From contig NZ_JONS01000015.1 of NCBI RefSeq assembly GCF_000711965.1, positions 34,101 to 98,100 of the forward strand: a DNA stretch of 64,000 bases, in the 5' to 3' direction. Position numbers and translations under genes: made by a program. Position 1 is the first letter of the stretch. Each line of letters opens with the position of its first letter. This DNA is from Actinomyces israelii DSM 43320. GTDB taxonomy: Bacteria > Actinomycetota > Actinomycetes > Actinomycetales > Actinomycetaceae. The notes under the pieces were generated by a model. That model saw only the letters and a list, made by a program, of their open reading frames with translations, was not told the DNA's origin and did no database searches. Shown in pieces: positions 45,205 through 54,113 of the stretch.

Positions 45205-46230
45205 ATGAAGCGCCGCTCCCTCCTGACCCTGGCCGGACTCGGCCTGCTGGCCCCGGCGGCCCTGCCCGCCTGCTCCTCGAGGACCGGCTCGAGGGGCTCG
45301 GGCTCCCAGGTCCTCGACGTCCTGCGCGTCCACACCCCCACCACTCTCGCCTACGCCGCCCCCATGACCTCCTTCGGCACCTACGGCAACCTCGACGGCG
45401 TCGTCGGGGACGTCCAGAAGGACAGCTGGGCGAGCGCCGACGCCCTCAAGTCGCTCCTCATCAACGGGGAGACGGACCTGGCGGCCGCCCCCTCCTACGC
45501 GGCCGCCAACCTGTTCACCAAGAGCGTGGCGGTGCGGCTGATCGCCATGCAGGTGTGGGGCATGCTCTACGTCATCGGCCCCGCCGGCTCCTCCGGCAAG
45601 GGCCTGGAGGCGCTGCGCGGCAGGAGCGTCGGCGTGCCCATGCCGAACAACATGCCCGACCTGGTCTTCCGCTATCTGCTGGGGCAGAAGGGGTGGAACG
45701 CCGAGACCGACCTGAGCATCACGCCCTACACCGACGGGCCGGGAGCAGCGCTCAACGCCCTGCTGACCGGGGATGTCGAGTACGCCGTCCTGCCCGAGCA
45801 CCCGGCGAGCGTCTCCCTGGCCAGGGGCGAGCAGCAGGGGCTGAGCCTGGAGCGCACGGTCAACCTCCAGGAGCTGTGGGCCGAGGTCACCGGCGGCGAG
45901 GCGCGCTTCCCCATGGCGGGCCTGGTCATGCCGCAGGCCCTCACCGACGACCGCCCCGAGCTCGTCGGCGCCGTGCTGAACGAGCTCGAGGCCGCCGTCG
46001 CCGACGTCAACGGCGCGTCCGATGCGACGGTGCAGAAGGTCTCCGAGGCCAACGACGTGCCCGTCCCTGTGGTCAAGGAGGTCATCCCGCGTCTGCAGCT
46101 CGAGATCGTCCCCGCCAGGGCCGCCAAGGACGCGCTGGAGGACTTCTACACGAGAATGTCCACGCTCAACCCGGACATCGTCGGCGGGTCCCTGCCGGCC
46201 GACGACTTCTACGTCGCCGACCCGCGCTAA
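45205..46230 (+). CDS. ABC transporter substrate-binding lipoprotein, NMT1/TauA-like
   Basis: A 341-residue exported lipoprotein. The signal peptide starts MKRRSLLTLAGLGLL and the lipobox LPAC puts the lipidated residue at Cys23. The rest fits the type II binding fold of NMT1/SsuA proteins: ALKSLLINGETDLAAAPSYAA, the hinge region RSVGVPMPNNMPDLVFRYLL and ALLTGDVEYAVLPEHPAS. The ligand is unknown. The stop overlaps the permease start (TAATG). Spacing from the ATPase is 72 bases, with GAAAGGA before the ATG. Confidence 0.87.
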   Translation: MKRRSLLTLAGLGLLAPAALPACSSRTGSRGSGSQVLDVLRVHTPTTLAYAAPMTSFGTYGNLDGVVGDVQKDSWASADALKSLLINGETDLAAAPSYAAANLFTKSVAVRLIAMQVWGMLYVIGPAGSSGKGLEALRGRSVGVPMPNNMPDLVFRYLLGQKGWNAETDLSITPYTDGPGAALNALLTGDVEYAVLPEHPASVSLARGEQQGLSLERTVNLQELWAEVTGGEARFPMAGLVMPQALTDDRPELVGAVLNELEAAVADVNGASDATVQKVSEANDVPVPVVKEVIPRLQLEIVPARAAKDALEDFYTRMSTLNPDIVGGSLPADDFYVADPR

Positions 46231-47000
46231 TGCACGAGACGCGGTCCCGTGCCGAACGGCTGCGCTCGACCGTCCTGTGGTGGGTGGGCATCGCCCTGGC
46301 GGTCCTCATCTGGCACGCGGCCGCCCGCTCCCAGCCCGCCTACGTGCTGCCGAGCCCGCAGGCCACCTGGGCGGCCCTCCTCGACCTCATCCGCGGCGGG
46401 AGGCTCGGGGGCGCGCTCCTGCTGACCATCGGGCGCGGCGCCACCGGGCTCGCCATCTCCTGCCTGATCGGAATGCCGCTGGGCTGGGCGATGGGCACGT
46501 GGGCGTGGCTGCGCGAGCTGCTGGACTCGTGGGTGCAGGTGCTCCTGTCCGTACCGCCGATCGTCATCGTCGTGGTCGGCATGATCTGGCTGGGCCCGAC
46601 CGCCGGGGTCGTCGTCCTCGTGGTCGCCCTGGTGACCCTGCCCCTGCTGACCACCACCGTGCGCGACGCCGTGGCGGGCGTGGACCCCGACCTGCTGGAC
46701 ATGGCGAGGGTGTTCGCCAGAGGCCGGGCGTGGACGGTCCGCAGGATCATTCTGCCCGCGGTCGCTCCCCCGGTACTGTCGGCCCTGACCGTGGCCGTCG
46801 GCCAGAGCGTACGGGTCACCGTCATGTCCGAGCTGCTGAGCACCACCACGGGCCTGGGCGCCATGGTCCAGCTGGCGCGCACCAACCTGGACACCGACGA
46901 CGTCTTCGCCCTGTCCGCCGTCATGGCGGCGCTCACGCTCGTCCTGGAGCTGTGCGTCCTGGGGCCGGCGCGCCGCAGACTCGCCCGCCCCCCGGGCTGA
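46230..47000 (+). CDS. ABC transporter permease, SsuC/TauC-like
   Basis: A 256-residue permease with six hydrophobic helices. The PSPQATWAALLDLI segment is a hallmark of TauC/SsuC permeases. The ATPase-coupling EAA-like loop is DLLDMARVFARGRAWTVRRIILPAVAPP. It starts within the stop of the binding-protein gene (TAATG). Confidence 0.88.
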   Translation: MHETRSRAERLRSTVLWWVGIALAVLIWHAAARSQPAYVLPSPQATWAALLDLIRGGRLGGALLLTIGRGATGLAISCLIGMPLGWAMGTWAWLRELLDSWVQVLLSVPPIVIVVVGMIWLGPTAGVVVLVVALVTLPLLTTTVRDAVAGVDPDLLDMARVFARGRAWTVRRIILPAVAPPVLSALTVAVGQSVRVTVMSELLSTTTGLGAMVQLARTNLDTDDVFALSAVMAALTLVLELCVLGPARRRLARPPG

Positions 47001-47064
47001 GGCCGCCCTCCGGCGCCCGCGCCCCCATCCCCAAGACCCCGACACAACACACGAAAGGAACACC

Positions 47065-47427
47065 ATGGCCGTCACACCCGTGACCGAGTCCCTCTTCCGC
47101 CTGGGCCTGAACGAGGCCCTGCCCATTAGCGAGGAGGCCACCACCTCCCGCGTGGTCGTCAACAACGACGTGCTGCGCACCGTCGTCTTCACCTTCGACG
47201 CCGGCCAGCTGCTCACCGAGCACGCCTCGCCGCGGGCCGTGGTCGTCACCCTGCTGGAGGGCGAGATGGACTTCTCCATCGGCGGGCGCACCGAGCGAAT
47301 GGGTGCCGGCGACGTCATCTACCTGGCGCCGGGGGACCGCCACGCCCTGGCCGCGGTGACCCCCTGCCGCATGCAGCTCGTCATGGTCGACGTCGACAAC
47401 GACGCCGTCGGCGCGCACCAGGGCTGA
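47065..47427 (+). CDS. Small cupin-domain protein
   Basis: A 120-residue single-domain cupin behind AAAGGA. Motif 1 is weak (TEHASPRAVVVTLLEGEMDFSIGG); motif 2 is GDVIYLAPGDRHALAA, with one conserved His. It lies 64 bases after the permease gene and probably ends the operon. A small cupin in an iron-box operon could bind a metal or a chelate, or sense the imported compound. No catalytic function can be assigned. Confidence 0.75.
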   Translation: MAVTPVTESLFRLGLNEALPISEEATTSRVVVNNDVLRTVVFTFDAGQLLTEHASPRAVVVTLLEGEMDFSIGGRTERMGAGDVIYLAPGDRHALAAVTPCRMQLVMVDVDNDAVGAHQG

Positions 47428-47447
47428 CCCGCCGCCGGGCCCGGCCG

Positions 47448-47482
47448 GCGGGGTGGGGGAACCGTCGCGGCCCCCACCCCGC
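47448..47482. terminator. Hairpin between convergent cupin and ABC-2 permease genes
   Basis: GCGGGGTGGGGG and CCCCCACCCCGC form a perfect 12-bp stem with an 11-base loop, midway between the two gene ends, so it may serve both. Confidence 0.65.
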
Positions 47483-47491
47483 TCGCACGGC

Positions 47492-48283
47492 TCATGCGGC
47501 TGCTCGGGCGCCCCCCGGGCGCGCGGCGCCGCGCCCGACGCCTGCGACGGCGGCGCCCATGACCAGTAGGTTGACGACGATCGAGCCGAGCACGAGCAGG
47601 GGCCAGTGGAGACCATGGGCAGCGCAGCCCGTGCAGCCTCCGCCGCCCGCACCGCCCATGGCCTCCACCGCCCGCAGGACCCACCAGCTGGGCACGAGCA
47701 CCAGCAGGTCCCGCCACGGAGCCGTCAGGGCGGGCGCGGCCGCGGGCAGGACCAGGACGACGAGGAGCAGCTTGACCGCGGCGAAGCCCTGGATCGTGTC
47801 CCGCGCCCATGCGGCCAGTCCCAGCGCCACCGCCCCGGCCAGGGGCGCGGCGCCCGCGGCCGCCCAGGCCGTCCGCCCGACGCCCAGCCCGGCCGGCCCG
47901 GCGATCCGCAGGCAGGCGAAGGTCACCAGCGCCGCCGCGGTCAGGCAGGTGGCCACCCGCCACGCCAGGTAGCGCCGCAGGGACATCTCGGTGACCGCCA
48001 GGGCCACCCAGACCCGGTCCTGCTTCTCCTCCAGGAGCATAAAGCCCACCACGACGCCGATCATGAGGGGCACGACGACGGCGAAGGCCACGGCCCGCAG
48101 CTGCGGGAGCCAGGGCCCGGCCACAATGCCGTGGCCCTCCAGCGCATCGGCCAGCCGCGGCAGGCCCGCCCGCACGGCCACGGCCATAACCAGTGGAAGA
48201 GCCGCCACCCACGCCAGGAGCCCGTCGCGCCCCAGCCGGCGGCGGTCGGCGTCCGTCAGGGCCAGTACGGTCCGCAGTGGCAC
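47492..48283 (-). CDS. ABC-2 type permease subunit
   Basis: A 263-residue membrane protein with six or so helices (near 20-45, 70-95, 125-190 and 220-250). It starts at GTG 48283, which overlaps the TAG stop of the preceding permease gene and has GGAGGG just before it. Its segment MLLEEKQDRVWVALAVTEMSLRRYLAWR is like the coupling region of ABC-2 exporter subunits. GGAGGGGCTGCAAHG near the end contains two Cys in a Gly-rich loop. It works with the permease and ATPase upstream. Confidence 0.8.
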   Translation of the reverse strand: MPLRTVLALTDADRRRLGRDGLLAWVAALPLVMAVAVRAGLPRLADALEGHGIVAGPWLPQLRAVAFAVVVPLMIGVVVGFMLLEEKQDRVWVALAVTEMSLRRYLAWRVATCLTAAALVTFACLRIAGPAGLGVGRTAWAAAGAAPLAGAVALGLAAWARDTIQGFAAVKLLLVVLVLPAAAPALTAPWRDLLVLVPSWWVLRAVEAMGGAGGGGCTGCAAHGLHWPLLVLGSIVVNLLVMGAAVAGVGRGAARPGGARAAA

Positions 48284-48993
48284 TAGCGCCCTCCCCGGGC
48301 GATCATGCCCGTCAGCCGGCGGCGGGCCACGAGCAGGGCCGCGCACGCCCAGGCGCCCGACGCCGCGACGGCGGGAGCAGCCTCCCAGGCCGGGGCCTGG
48401 TCGAAGCCGATCTGGACCAGGGTGAAGGCGCCCTGAAGCGGGTGGAGCCAGAGCCACCACCCCTGCAGCCCCACCAGGGGCGCCACCGGGATGATGAGCA
48501 CCAGCGTCCACACCCCCGACGGCAGCAGGAAGCCGCTCATGGAGTCGTACCCGGCCACCGCGATGACCCCGTAGAGCACCTCCAGACCGGCCAGGCAGGC
48601 GACGCCGGTCAAAAAGGGGCCCCACTGCATCTGAGTCCCGCGACCGATGAGCACCAGGACCGCGCTCTCGACGAGCGCCAGGAGCACCAGGGAGGCGACC
48701 AGGGCGGCCAGGTACTCCCCGCCGCGCATGGGCGTGACCGCGCGCGCCACCAGGGTGCCCTCGCCGTGCTCGAGCAGGACGTGGACGGCGGCGAAGTAGA
48801 ACCCGGTGACGGCCAGCTCGCCCAGGATGACGACGGGCCACCACTGGCCGGGCCCCTCCGGCCGGGGCAGTGCGCGCACCAGCGCAGCGACAAGGGCGCC
48901 CGCAATGAGGGCGACCAGCCAGAACCCGCTCCGGGCCTGGCGTCCCAGGTTCAGTCCCAGCGTGGCGGCCGTGCGCCTGAGGGCGGGCGTCAT
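48283..48993 (-). CDS. ABC-2 type permease subunit
   Basis: A 236-residue membrane protein with six helices. The N-terminal LGLNLGRQARSGFW and the coupling segment EHGEGTLVARAVTPMRGGEYLAALV resemble the fluoroquinolone-type exporter permeases. The ATG at 48993 overlaps the ATPase stop by 4 bases. The earlier open frame is antisense-like and not counted. Confidence 0.8.
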   Translation of the reverse strand: MTPALRRTAATLGLNLGRQARSGFWLVALIAGALVAALVRALPRPEGPGQWWPVVILGELAVTGFYFAAVHVLLEHGEGTLVARAVTPMRGGEYLAALVASLVLLALVESAVLVLIGRGTQMQWGPFLTGVACLAGLEVLYGVIAVAGYDSMSGFLLPSGVWTLVLIIPVAPLVGLQGWWLWLHPLQGAFTLVQIGFDQAPAWEAAPAVAASGAWACAALLVARRRLTGMIARGGR

Positions 48994-49844
48994 CCCAGGC
49001 TCCGCCCGGTGACCGCCAGGAACACGTCGGCCAGGTCGGCCTCCTGGCTGTGGAGGGCCTGGATGCGGTGGGTGCGCAGCGCGGTGCGGAAGTCCTCGTC
49101 GTCGGCGAGCCCGGCCAGGGGGAAGCGGGCGCTGCCGCCCTCCCACGTGACCAGGACCTCGGGGGTGCCGTGGCGGCGGCGCATGCCGGCGGGGTCCCCT
49201 GTCTCCAGCAGGCGCCCGTCGACGATGAAGCCGACGCGGTCGCAGGCGCGCTGGGCCAGGACCATGTCGTGGGTGGTCACCACGACGGTGCGTCCCCGCC
49301 GGCGCTGGTGGTCGATGATCTCCTCGACCTGCACCACCCTGGCCGGGTCTAGTCCCGAGGTCGGCTCGTCGAGGAAGAGGAGCTCGGGGTCGGGCAGCAG
49401 CGCCCTGGCGAGGTTGAGGCGCACCCCCATGCCCTTGCTCATGTGGGCTCCGGGCACGTCGGCGTCGCCGGACAGGCCCACGGCCTCCAGAAGCTCGTCG
49501 GCGTCGCGAGTGGCGCGGGTGTACATGGCCGCGAAGTAGCGCAGGTTCTCCCGCGCCGTGAGCCGTCCGAAGGAGATGGGTGTCTCGAAGGCGACCCCGA
49601 TGCGCTCATACAGCGCCCGGCCCCAGGCCGAGACCTCTGCGCCCAGGACCCGGGCGGAGCCCCGGTAGCCCGGCAGGAGGCCGGTGAGGACGCGCTGCAG
49701 GGTGGACTTCCCGGCGCCGCTGGGGCCCAGCAGCCCCAGGACCTGGCCGGCGGGGACCTCCAGGCCGATGCCTTCGAGGGCGGGTGTCGCGGCTCCCCGG
49801 TAGGTGAATCCGAGCGCGCGCAGGCGCAGTGCCGGGGCGCTCAT
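48990..49844 (-). CDS. ABC exporter ATP-binding protein, DrrA/CcmA-like
   Basis: A 284-residue ATPase with Walker A LLGPSGAGKST, Walker B LLFLDEPTSGLDP, switch VVVTTHDMVLA and a C-terminal domain of about 70 residues. The signature reads MSKGMGVRLNLARAL instead of the usual LSGGQ, a form seen in some multidrug/antibiotic exporters of this class. It overlaps the TetR gene (ATGA) and the next permease (ATGA), so the four genes form one operon under the regulator. Confidence 0.88.
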   Translation of the reverse strand: MSAPALRLRALGFTYRGAATPALEGIGLEVPAGQVLGLLGPSGAGKSTLQRVLTGLLPGYRGSARVLGAEVSAWGRALYERIGVAFETPISFGRLTARENLRYFAAMYTRATRDADELLEAVGLSGDADVPGAHMSKGMGVRLNLARALLPDPELLFLDEPTSGLDPARVVQVEEIIDHQRRRGRTVVVTTHDMVLAQRACDRVGFIVDGRLLETGDPAGMRRRHGTPEVLVTWEGGSARFPLAGLADDEDFRTALRTHRIQALHSQEADLADVFLAVTGRSLG

Positions 49845-50488
49845 GACCGCTCCGGGGACAGGGCGGCGACGAGCAGGGCGACGACGTCGTCGACCATGCT
49901 GGCGACCTCGGGCCGGTCCATGGCCGAGCCGTCGGCAGCGACCCGCTCGGGGTCGATCCCGAAGCGGGCCATAATGCGCTGGGGCAGTCCCAGCAGCACG
50001 CGCTCGACCATCCAGGCCGCGGTGCCGGCATCGACGTCGTCGCGCAGCTCGCCGGCCTCCTGCCCGGCGGCGATGGCGGCCGCGGCCCAGCTGTGGACGG
50101 CGTCGGAGACCGACTCGCCGGAGCCGATGACCGGCGGGGCGTCGTCGGCGCAGGCGCGCGCCAGGACGGCCCACGCGAGCGGGTCGCGGATACGGAAGTC
50201 GTGGCTGCCGCGGACGACGGCGGTGAGCACCTCGGCGAAGGAGGCCTCCGGTACGGGGGTGCCCGCCAGGCCGATGCGCGCGCTCATGAGCTCGCCCACC
50301 AGGTGGGTGTAGGCGTCCCGCTTGTCCTGGAAGTACTGGTAGAAGCTCCCCTTGGAGACGCCGGCGGCGGCCGTGACGCGGTCCACGGAGGCCCGGGCGT
50401 AGGGGCGGGCGGCGAACTCGGCCTTGAGGGCGTCCATGAGCCGGGCGCGCTTGGCCTCGGGGAGGTTGAGGAAGGTCTGTCTGGGCAC
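49841..50488 (-). CDS. TetR-family transcriptional regulator
   Basis: A 215-residue regulator. The N-terminal helix-turn-helix is RASVDRVTAAAGVSKGSFYQ followed by YFQDKRDAYTHLV; the C-terminal ligand domain is not recognised. The GTG at 50488 with GGAG close before it is chosen; a start further up would be inside the palindromic operator at 50497-50532. It very probably represses its own operon with the ABC exporter and is released by the exported compound. Confidence 0.9.
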   Translation of the reverse strand: MPRQTFLNLPEAKRARLMDALKAEFAARPYARASVDRVTAAAGVSKGSFYQYFQDKRDAYTHLVGELMSARIGLAGTPVPEASFAEVLTAVVRGSHDFRIRDPLAWAVLARACADDAPPVIGSGESVSDAVHSWAAAAIAAGQEAGELRDDVDAGTAAWMVERVLLGLPQRIMARFGIDPERVAADGSAMDRPEVASMVDDVVALLVAALSPERS

Positions 50489-50496
50489 GGCACTCC

Positions 50497-50532
50497 GTAT
50501 GACTCGTCGGTCATATGACTGGTGAGTCATAC
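50497..50532 (-). promoter_or_regulatory. Double palindromic operator of the TetR-ABC operon
   Basis: Two adjacent sites, ATGACTCGTCGGTCAT (50499-50514) and ATGACTGGTGAGTCAT (50515-50530), each TGAC-N6-GTCA. Together they form a larger palindrome whose outer 9-base arms (GTATGACTC, GAGTCATAC) and centre TCATATGA are perfect. It begins 9 bases upstream of the regulator start codon. Confidence 0.75.
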
Positions 50533-50564
50533 GGTAGCGCCGGCCCGCGACCCCCGCAAGACGA

Positions 50565-50596
50565 GGGCCCCGCACCGGCGAGGCGGTGCGGGGCCC
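50565..50596 (-). terminator. Terminator hairpin downstream of tig
   Basis: GGGCCCCGCACC and GGTGCGGGGCCC form a perfect 12-bp stem with an 8-base loop, about 60 bases past the tig stop on the minus strand. A short T-containing stretch (CTCGTCTT) follows. Confidence 0.7.
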
Positions 50597-50657
50597 GACA
50601 CTATTGAGTGGACGACGGGTGAGGGGCCGAGGCGCGCGGGCGCTCAGCGGGCCCGGC

Positions 50658-52091
50658 TCACTCGGCGCTCGCAGCAGACGGCGCGGAGGCGGCCGACGGG
50701 GAGGAGGCGGAGGCCGCAGAGCCCCCGGAGGCGGCCGAGCCGGTCTCGGCATCGGCCGGGGAGGCGACGTCCTCGTCCTCGACCTCCGAGACCACGGCGG
50801 CCTCGTCGAGCTCGTCGGAGCCGATGAACTCGGTCAGGTCGACGACCTGGCCGTCGGAGTCCCTGACGGTCACCTGGCGCAGGGCCACGGCCAGGGACTT
50901 GTTGCGGCTGATCTCGGAGACGAAGGCCGGGATCTGGCCGGCCTTCTGGGCGCCCTGCATGAACTGGGCGGGCTCCATGCCGTACTGCTGGGCGGTCTGG
51001 ACGAGGTAGTCGATGAGCTCGTCCTGGCCCACTCCCACCTCGAGGCTCTCCGCCAGGACGTCCAGGAGGATCTGGTCGCGCACGCTGGCGGTGACGTCCT
51101 CACGGATCTCCTCGGCGTGCTCGTCGTCCTCCTCCTTGCCCTCGGCGGTCAGGTGCTGCTTGATCTCATTGTCGACGACGTCGGCGGGAACGTCGAAGGA
51201 GACCTGCGCGCGCAGGTTCTCCAGGAGGGCGTCGCGGGCGGCGATGGCCTGGTCGCCGGCCCTGCGCTCGGCGACCTGCCTCCTCAGGTCCTCGCGCAGC
51301 TCGTCAATGGTGTCGAACTCCGAGGCCTCCATGGCGAAGTCGTCGTCGGCCTCCGGCAGCTCGCGCTCCTTGACGGCCGTGGCGGTGACCGTGACCTCGG
51401 CCTCCTCGCCGGCGTGCTCACCGCCGGCGAGCCTGGTGGTGAAGGTGGTGGACTCGCCGGACCTCAGGCCGCTCAGGGCGTCGTCCAGGCCCTCGAGCAT
51501 ATTGCCCTTGCCGATCTCGTAGGAGACGCCGGAGACCGAGTCGACCTCCTCGTCGTCGATGACGGCCTTGAGGTCAATGGTGACGAAGTCGCCGGCGCCG
51601 GCCTCGCGCTCCACGGACTTCAGGGAGCCGAAACGGGCGCGGAGGCTGTCCAGCTCGCTGTTGATGTCCTCGTCGCCGACCTCGACGGCGTCGACGACGA
51701 CCTCGGTGCCGCCCAGATCGGGCAGGTCGAACTCGGGGCGGACGGTGACCTCGGCGGTGAAGCCGAGCAGGCCGCCCTGGGCGCCGGTGACGTTGGGCAG
51801 GTCGGTGACCTCGACCTCGGGCTGGGCCATGGGCACGCGGGCGGCCTCGCTAATGGCGTCGCGGTAGAAGTCCGAGAGCTTGTTGTTGACCGCCTCCTGA
51901 ATGACCGAGGCGCGCCCCACACGCTGGTCGATGACCTGGGCGGGGACGTGGCCGCGGCGGAAGCCGGGAACCTGGATCTGGGAGCCGATCTCCTTGTAGG
52001 CGGCGTCGAGGCTGGGCTTGAGCTCCTCGTAGGGGACCTCCACGATCAGCTTGATGCGCGTGGGGTCAAGGTTCTCGACAGTGCTCTTCAC
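50658..52091 (-). CDS. tig: Trigger factor (ribosome-associated chaperone)
   Basis: A 477-residue chaperone and peptidyl-prolyl isomerase acting on nascent chains. The N-terminal ribosome-binding domain carries the signature-like VPGFRRGHVPAQVI. The PPIase domain (about 150-245) has GDFVTIDLKA and SYEIGKGNMLEGLDDAL, and the helical C-terminal domain follows. The last 45 residues are a Ser/Ala/Asp/Glu-rich low-complexity tail (VVSEVEDEDVASPADAETGS). It is alone on its transcript, unlike the tig-clpP1-clpP2 order common in actinobacteria. Confidence 0.95.
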   Translation of the reverse strand: MKSTVENLDPTRIKLIVEVPYEELKPSLDAAYKEIGSQIQVPGFRRGHVPAQVIDQRVGRASVIQEAVNNKLSDFYRDAISEAARVPMAQPEVEVTDLPNVTGAQGGLLGFTAEVTVRPEFDLPDLGGTEVVVDAVEVGDEDINSELDSLRARFGSLKSVEREAGAGDFVTIDLKAVIDDEEVDSVSGVSYEIGKGNMLEGLDDALSGLRSGESTTFTTRLAGGEHAGEEAEVTVTATAVKERELPEADDDFAMEASEFDTIDELREDLRRQVAERRAGDQAIAARDALLENLRAQVSFDVPADVVDNEIKQHLTAEGKEEDDEHAEEIREDVTASVRDQILLDVLAESLEVGVGQDELIDYLVQTAQQYGMEPAQFMQGAQKAGQIPAFVSEISRNKSLAVALRQVTVRDSDGQVVDLTEFIGSDELDEAAVVSEVEDEDVASPADAETGSAASGGSAASASSPSAASAPSAASAE

Positions 52092-52328
52092 GAGGGTCTA
52101 CTCCGATGCGGGGGTGCTGGTGGTGCGCGCGAGGGCGGAAGCGCCTCGTCACGGACGCCGATGGACGGCGTCAATCCGTGCCATCCTAGGGCACGGGCCG
52201 CGCCGGGCGAAAAATGACGCCGCCCACAGGCGCGCGGGGCGGACGCGGCCTGGGCACCGGGCGGGCGAGGCCGAGGCGCCGGGCGGACGCTCACGGCGCC
52301 GCCGGCACTCGGCGTCGTCGGCGCCGCC

Positions 52329-52619
52329 TCAGGCGACCGGGACGCTGCGGCCGGCCACGACCCTGGCCAGCAGAGCCCGGGGCGCGGTCGCGACGGCGCC
52401 GACCGCCTCGACAGTGCGGGCATGGACGGCGCGCGCCTCGGCGTCGTCGGCGCCCGTGAAGCGGACGGTGACGCGGGGCTCACCGCGCACGACACCGACC
52501 TGGAAGGCCTCCAGCACGGTCGTCCTCCCGACGGCGGCGCGGGCGGCCGCCTCGACGTCGTCGGGGCCGCGGCCGGGACGCAGGGCGGTGACGGTCAGGA
52601 TCGTCCGGTAGGAGGGCAC
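52329..52619 (-). CDS. Small conserved actinobacterial protein, function unknown
   Basis: A 96-residue protein. The GTG at 52619 is favoured because the sequence from VPSYRTILTVTALRPG onward is protein-like and begins as a beta strand; the open frame above it runs into the fucP leader. It appears to be one alpha/beta domain: RPGRGPDDVEAAARAAVGRTT, then VVRGEPRVTVRFTGADDAEA and a C-terminal helix. I do not recognise a function. It lies 237 bases from the tig start and is divergent from the fucP-like gene. Confidence 0.55.
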   Translation of the reverse strand: MPSYRTILTVTALRPGRGPDDVEAAARAAVGRTTVLEAFQVGVVRGEPRVTVRFTGADDAEARAVHARTVEAVGAVATAPRALLARVVAGRSVPVA

Positions 52620-52757
52620 AGTCCGAAAGACTGCCAAAGACCTCGCGACGAAAACCAGCCGATGTGACGCAGTACGAGTACCATCGCAGTGACGCGCTGC
52701 ACACACTCCGGCGCGGAACCGGCTTCCGCCTCGCCGGAACAGATCCACGGAGACTCC

Positions 52758-54113
52758 ATGACGGCCCCGACAGCAACCAAAGACAAAGACACAGAATCCA
52801 CCGACCCGCCCGCCGCATCCAAGCCCAAGATCCTCTTCCCCGGCACCGCCATGCTCCTGGTCGCGGTCATCGGGTGCTTCACCGCCTGGGGCATTGCCGC
52901 AGACCTGACGACTCCCATGGTCTCGGGCTTCAAGCGCATCTTCGACATGTCCTCGTTCCAGGCGTCCCTGGTCCAGATGGCGTACTACGGCGCATACTTC
53001 CTCCTCGCCATTCCCGCCGCCTTCATCAACTCCCGGTGGGGCTACAAGGCGGGAATGGTCTCCGGCCTCGCCCTGGCGGCGCTGGGCGCCTTCGGCTTCT
53101 GGCCCGCCTCCCAGGTGATGACCTACGGGGCGTTCCTGGCCGCCCTGTTCGCCATCGCCGCCGGCTGCTCCCTGCTGGAGACCTCCGCCAGCCCCTACGT
53201 GATCTCCCTGGGCCCGGAGGAGACCGCCACGCGGCGCCTGAACCTCGCCCAGGCGTTCAACCCGCTGGGGACCAACATCGGCGTCCTGATCGCCTCGACC
53301 CTCATCCTGCCCAAGCTCGACACCCCGGTGAACCTCGCCGACGTCACCCCCGAGGTGGAGCGGCAGATCCGCGCCGAGCAGCTGCGCGCCGTCACCGGCC
53401 CCTACATCGGGCTCGGGATCCTGCTGGCCGTCATCCTCGTGATCATCTTCGTCCAGAAGGCGCCGCCGTCGGCCCCGGCCGATGAGGCCGAGGCCGCGAA
53501 GCCCGCCAACCCGGCGGCCACCCTGTGGCGCTCGACGAGATACAGGTACGGCGTCGTCGCCCAGTTCTTCAACGTGGCCGCCCAGGTGTGCTGCTGGACG
53601 TACATCATCCAGTACACCCAGCAGGCGATCAACGGCTCCCTCCAGCTGGGCTCGCAGATGCTGCAGATCAGCCTCATCGTCTTCCTCATCGCCCGTTTCG
53701 TCATGACCGCCGTCATCGCGCGCATCCGGGCGACCAAGGTCATGGCGGCCCTGGGCGCGCTCGCTGTCGCCCTGTGCATCTACGCCGCGCTCCGCCCGGA
53801 CATCACCGGGGTCATCGCCGTCATCGCGATCTCCCTGTGCCTGTCCCTCATGTTCCCCACGATCTACGGCGTCGCCCTCGCGGGCCTCGGCGAGGCGACC
53901 AAGTTCGGCGCCGCGGGCCTCGTCATGGCGATCGTCGGCGGGGCGATCATGCCGATGATCCAGGGGAAGGTGATGGACTCCACGAGCGCGGCGACCTCGT
54001 TCATCGTCCCGGCGATCTGCTTCGCCATGGTCACGCTCTACGCGATCTACGACCTGCGCACGCCCACCCCGCGAGTAATCGCCACAACCTCATCAGAGAG
54101 GAAGGCCAAGTGA
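52758..54113 (+). CDS. FucP-like sugar:H+ symporter (MFS, FHS family)
   Basis: A 451-residue membrane protein with 12 helices. After a disordered, charged N-terminus come FTAWGIAADLTTPMV and VQMAYYGAYFLLAIPAAF, which fit FucP (Asp and Asn/Gln in helix 1, the YYGAYF of helix 2). The family motif LLETSASPYVISLGPEE and LNLAQAFNPLGTNIG is clear. FHS members carry L-fucose or glucose/galactose. The ATG at 52758 has CGGAG before it. The stop overlaps the next gene as TGATG. No fucose-breakdown genes are nearby. Confidence 0.88.
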   Translation: MTAPTATKDKDTESTDPPAASKPKILFPGTAMLLVAVIGCFTAWGIAADLTTPMVSGFKRIFDMSSFQASLVQMAYYGAYFLLAIPAAFINSRWGYKAGMVSGLALAALGAFGFWPASQVMTYGAFLAALFAIAAGCSLLETSASPYVISLGPEETATRRLNLAQAFNPLGTNIGVLIASTLILPKLDTPVNLADVTPEVERQIRAEQLRAVTGPYIGLGILLAVILVIIFVQKAPPSAPADEAEAAKPANPAATLWRSTRYRYGVVAQFFNVAAQVCCWTYIIQYTQQAINGSLQLGSQMLQISLIVFLIARFVMTAVIARIRATKVMAALGALAVALCIYAALRPDITGVIAVIAISLCLSLMFPTIYGVALAGLGEATKFGAAGLVMAIVGGAIMPMIQGKVMDSTSAATSFIVPAICFAMVTLYAIYDLRTPTPRVIATTSSERKAK

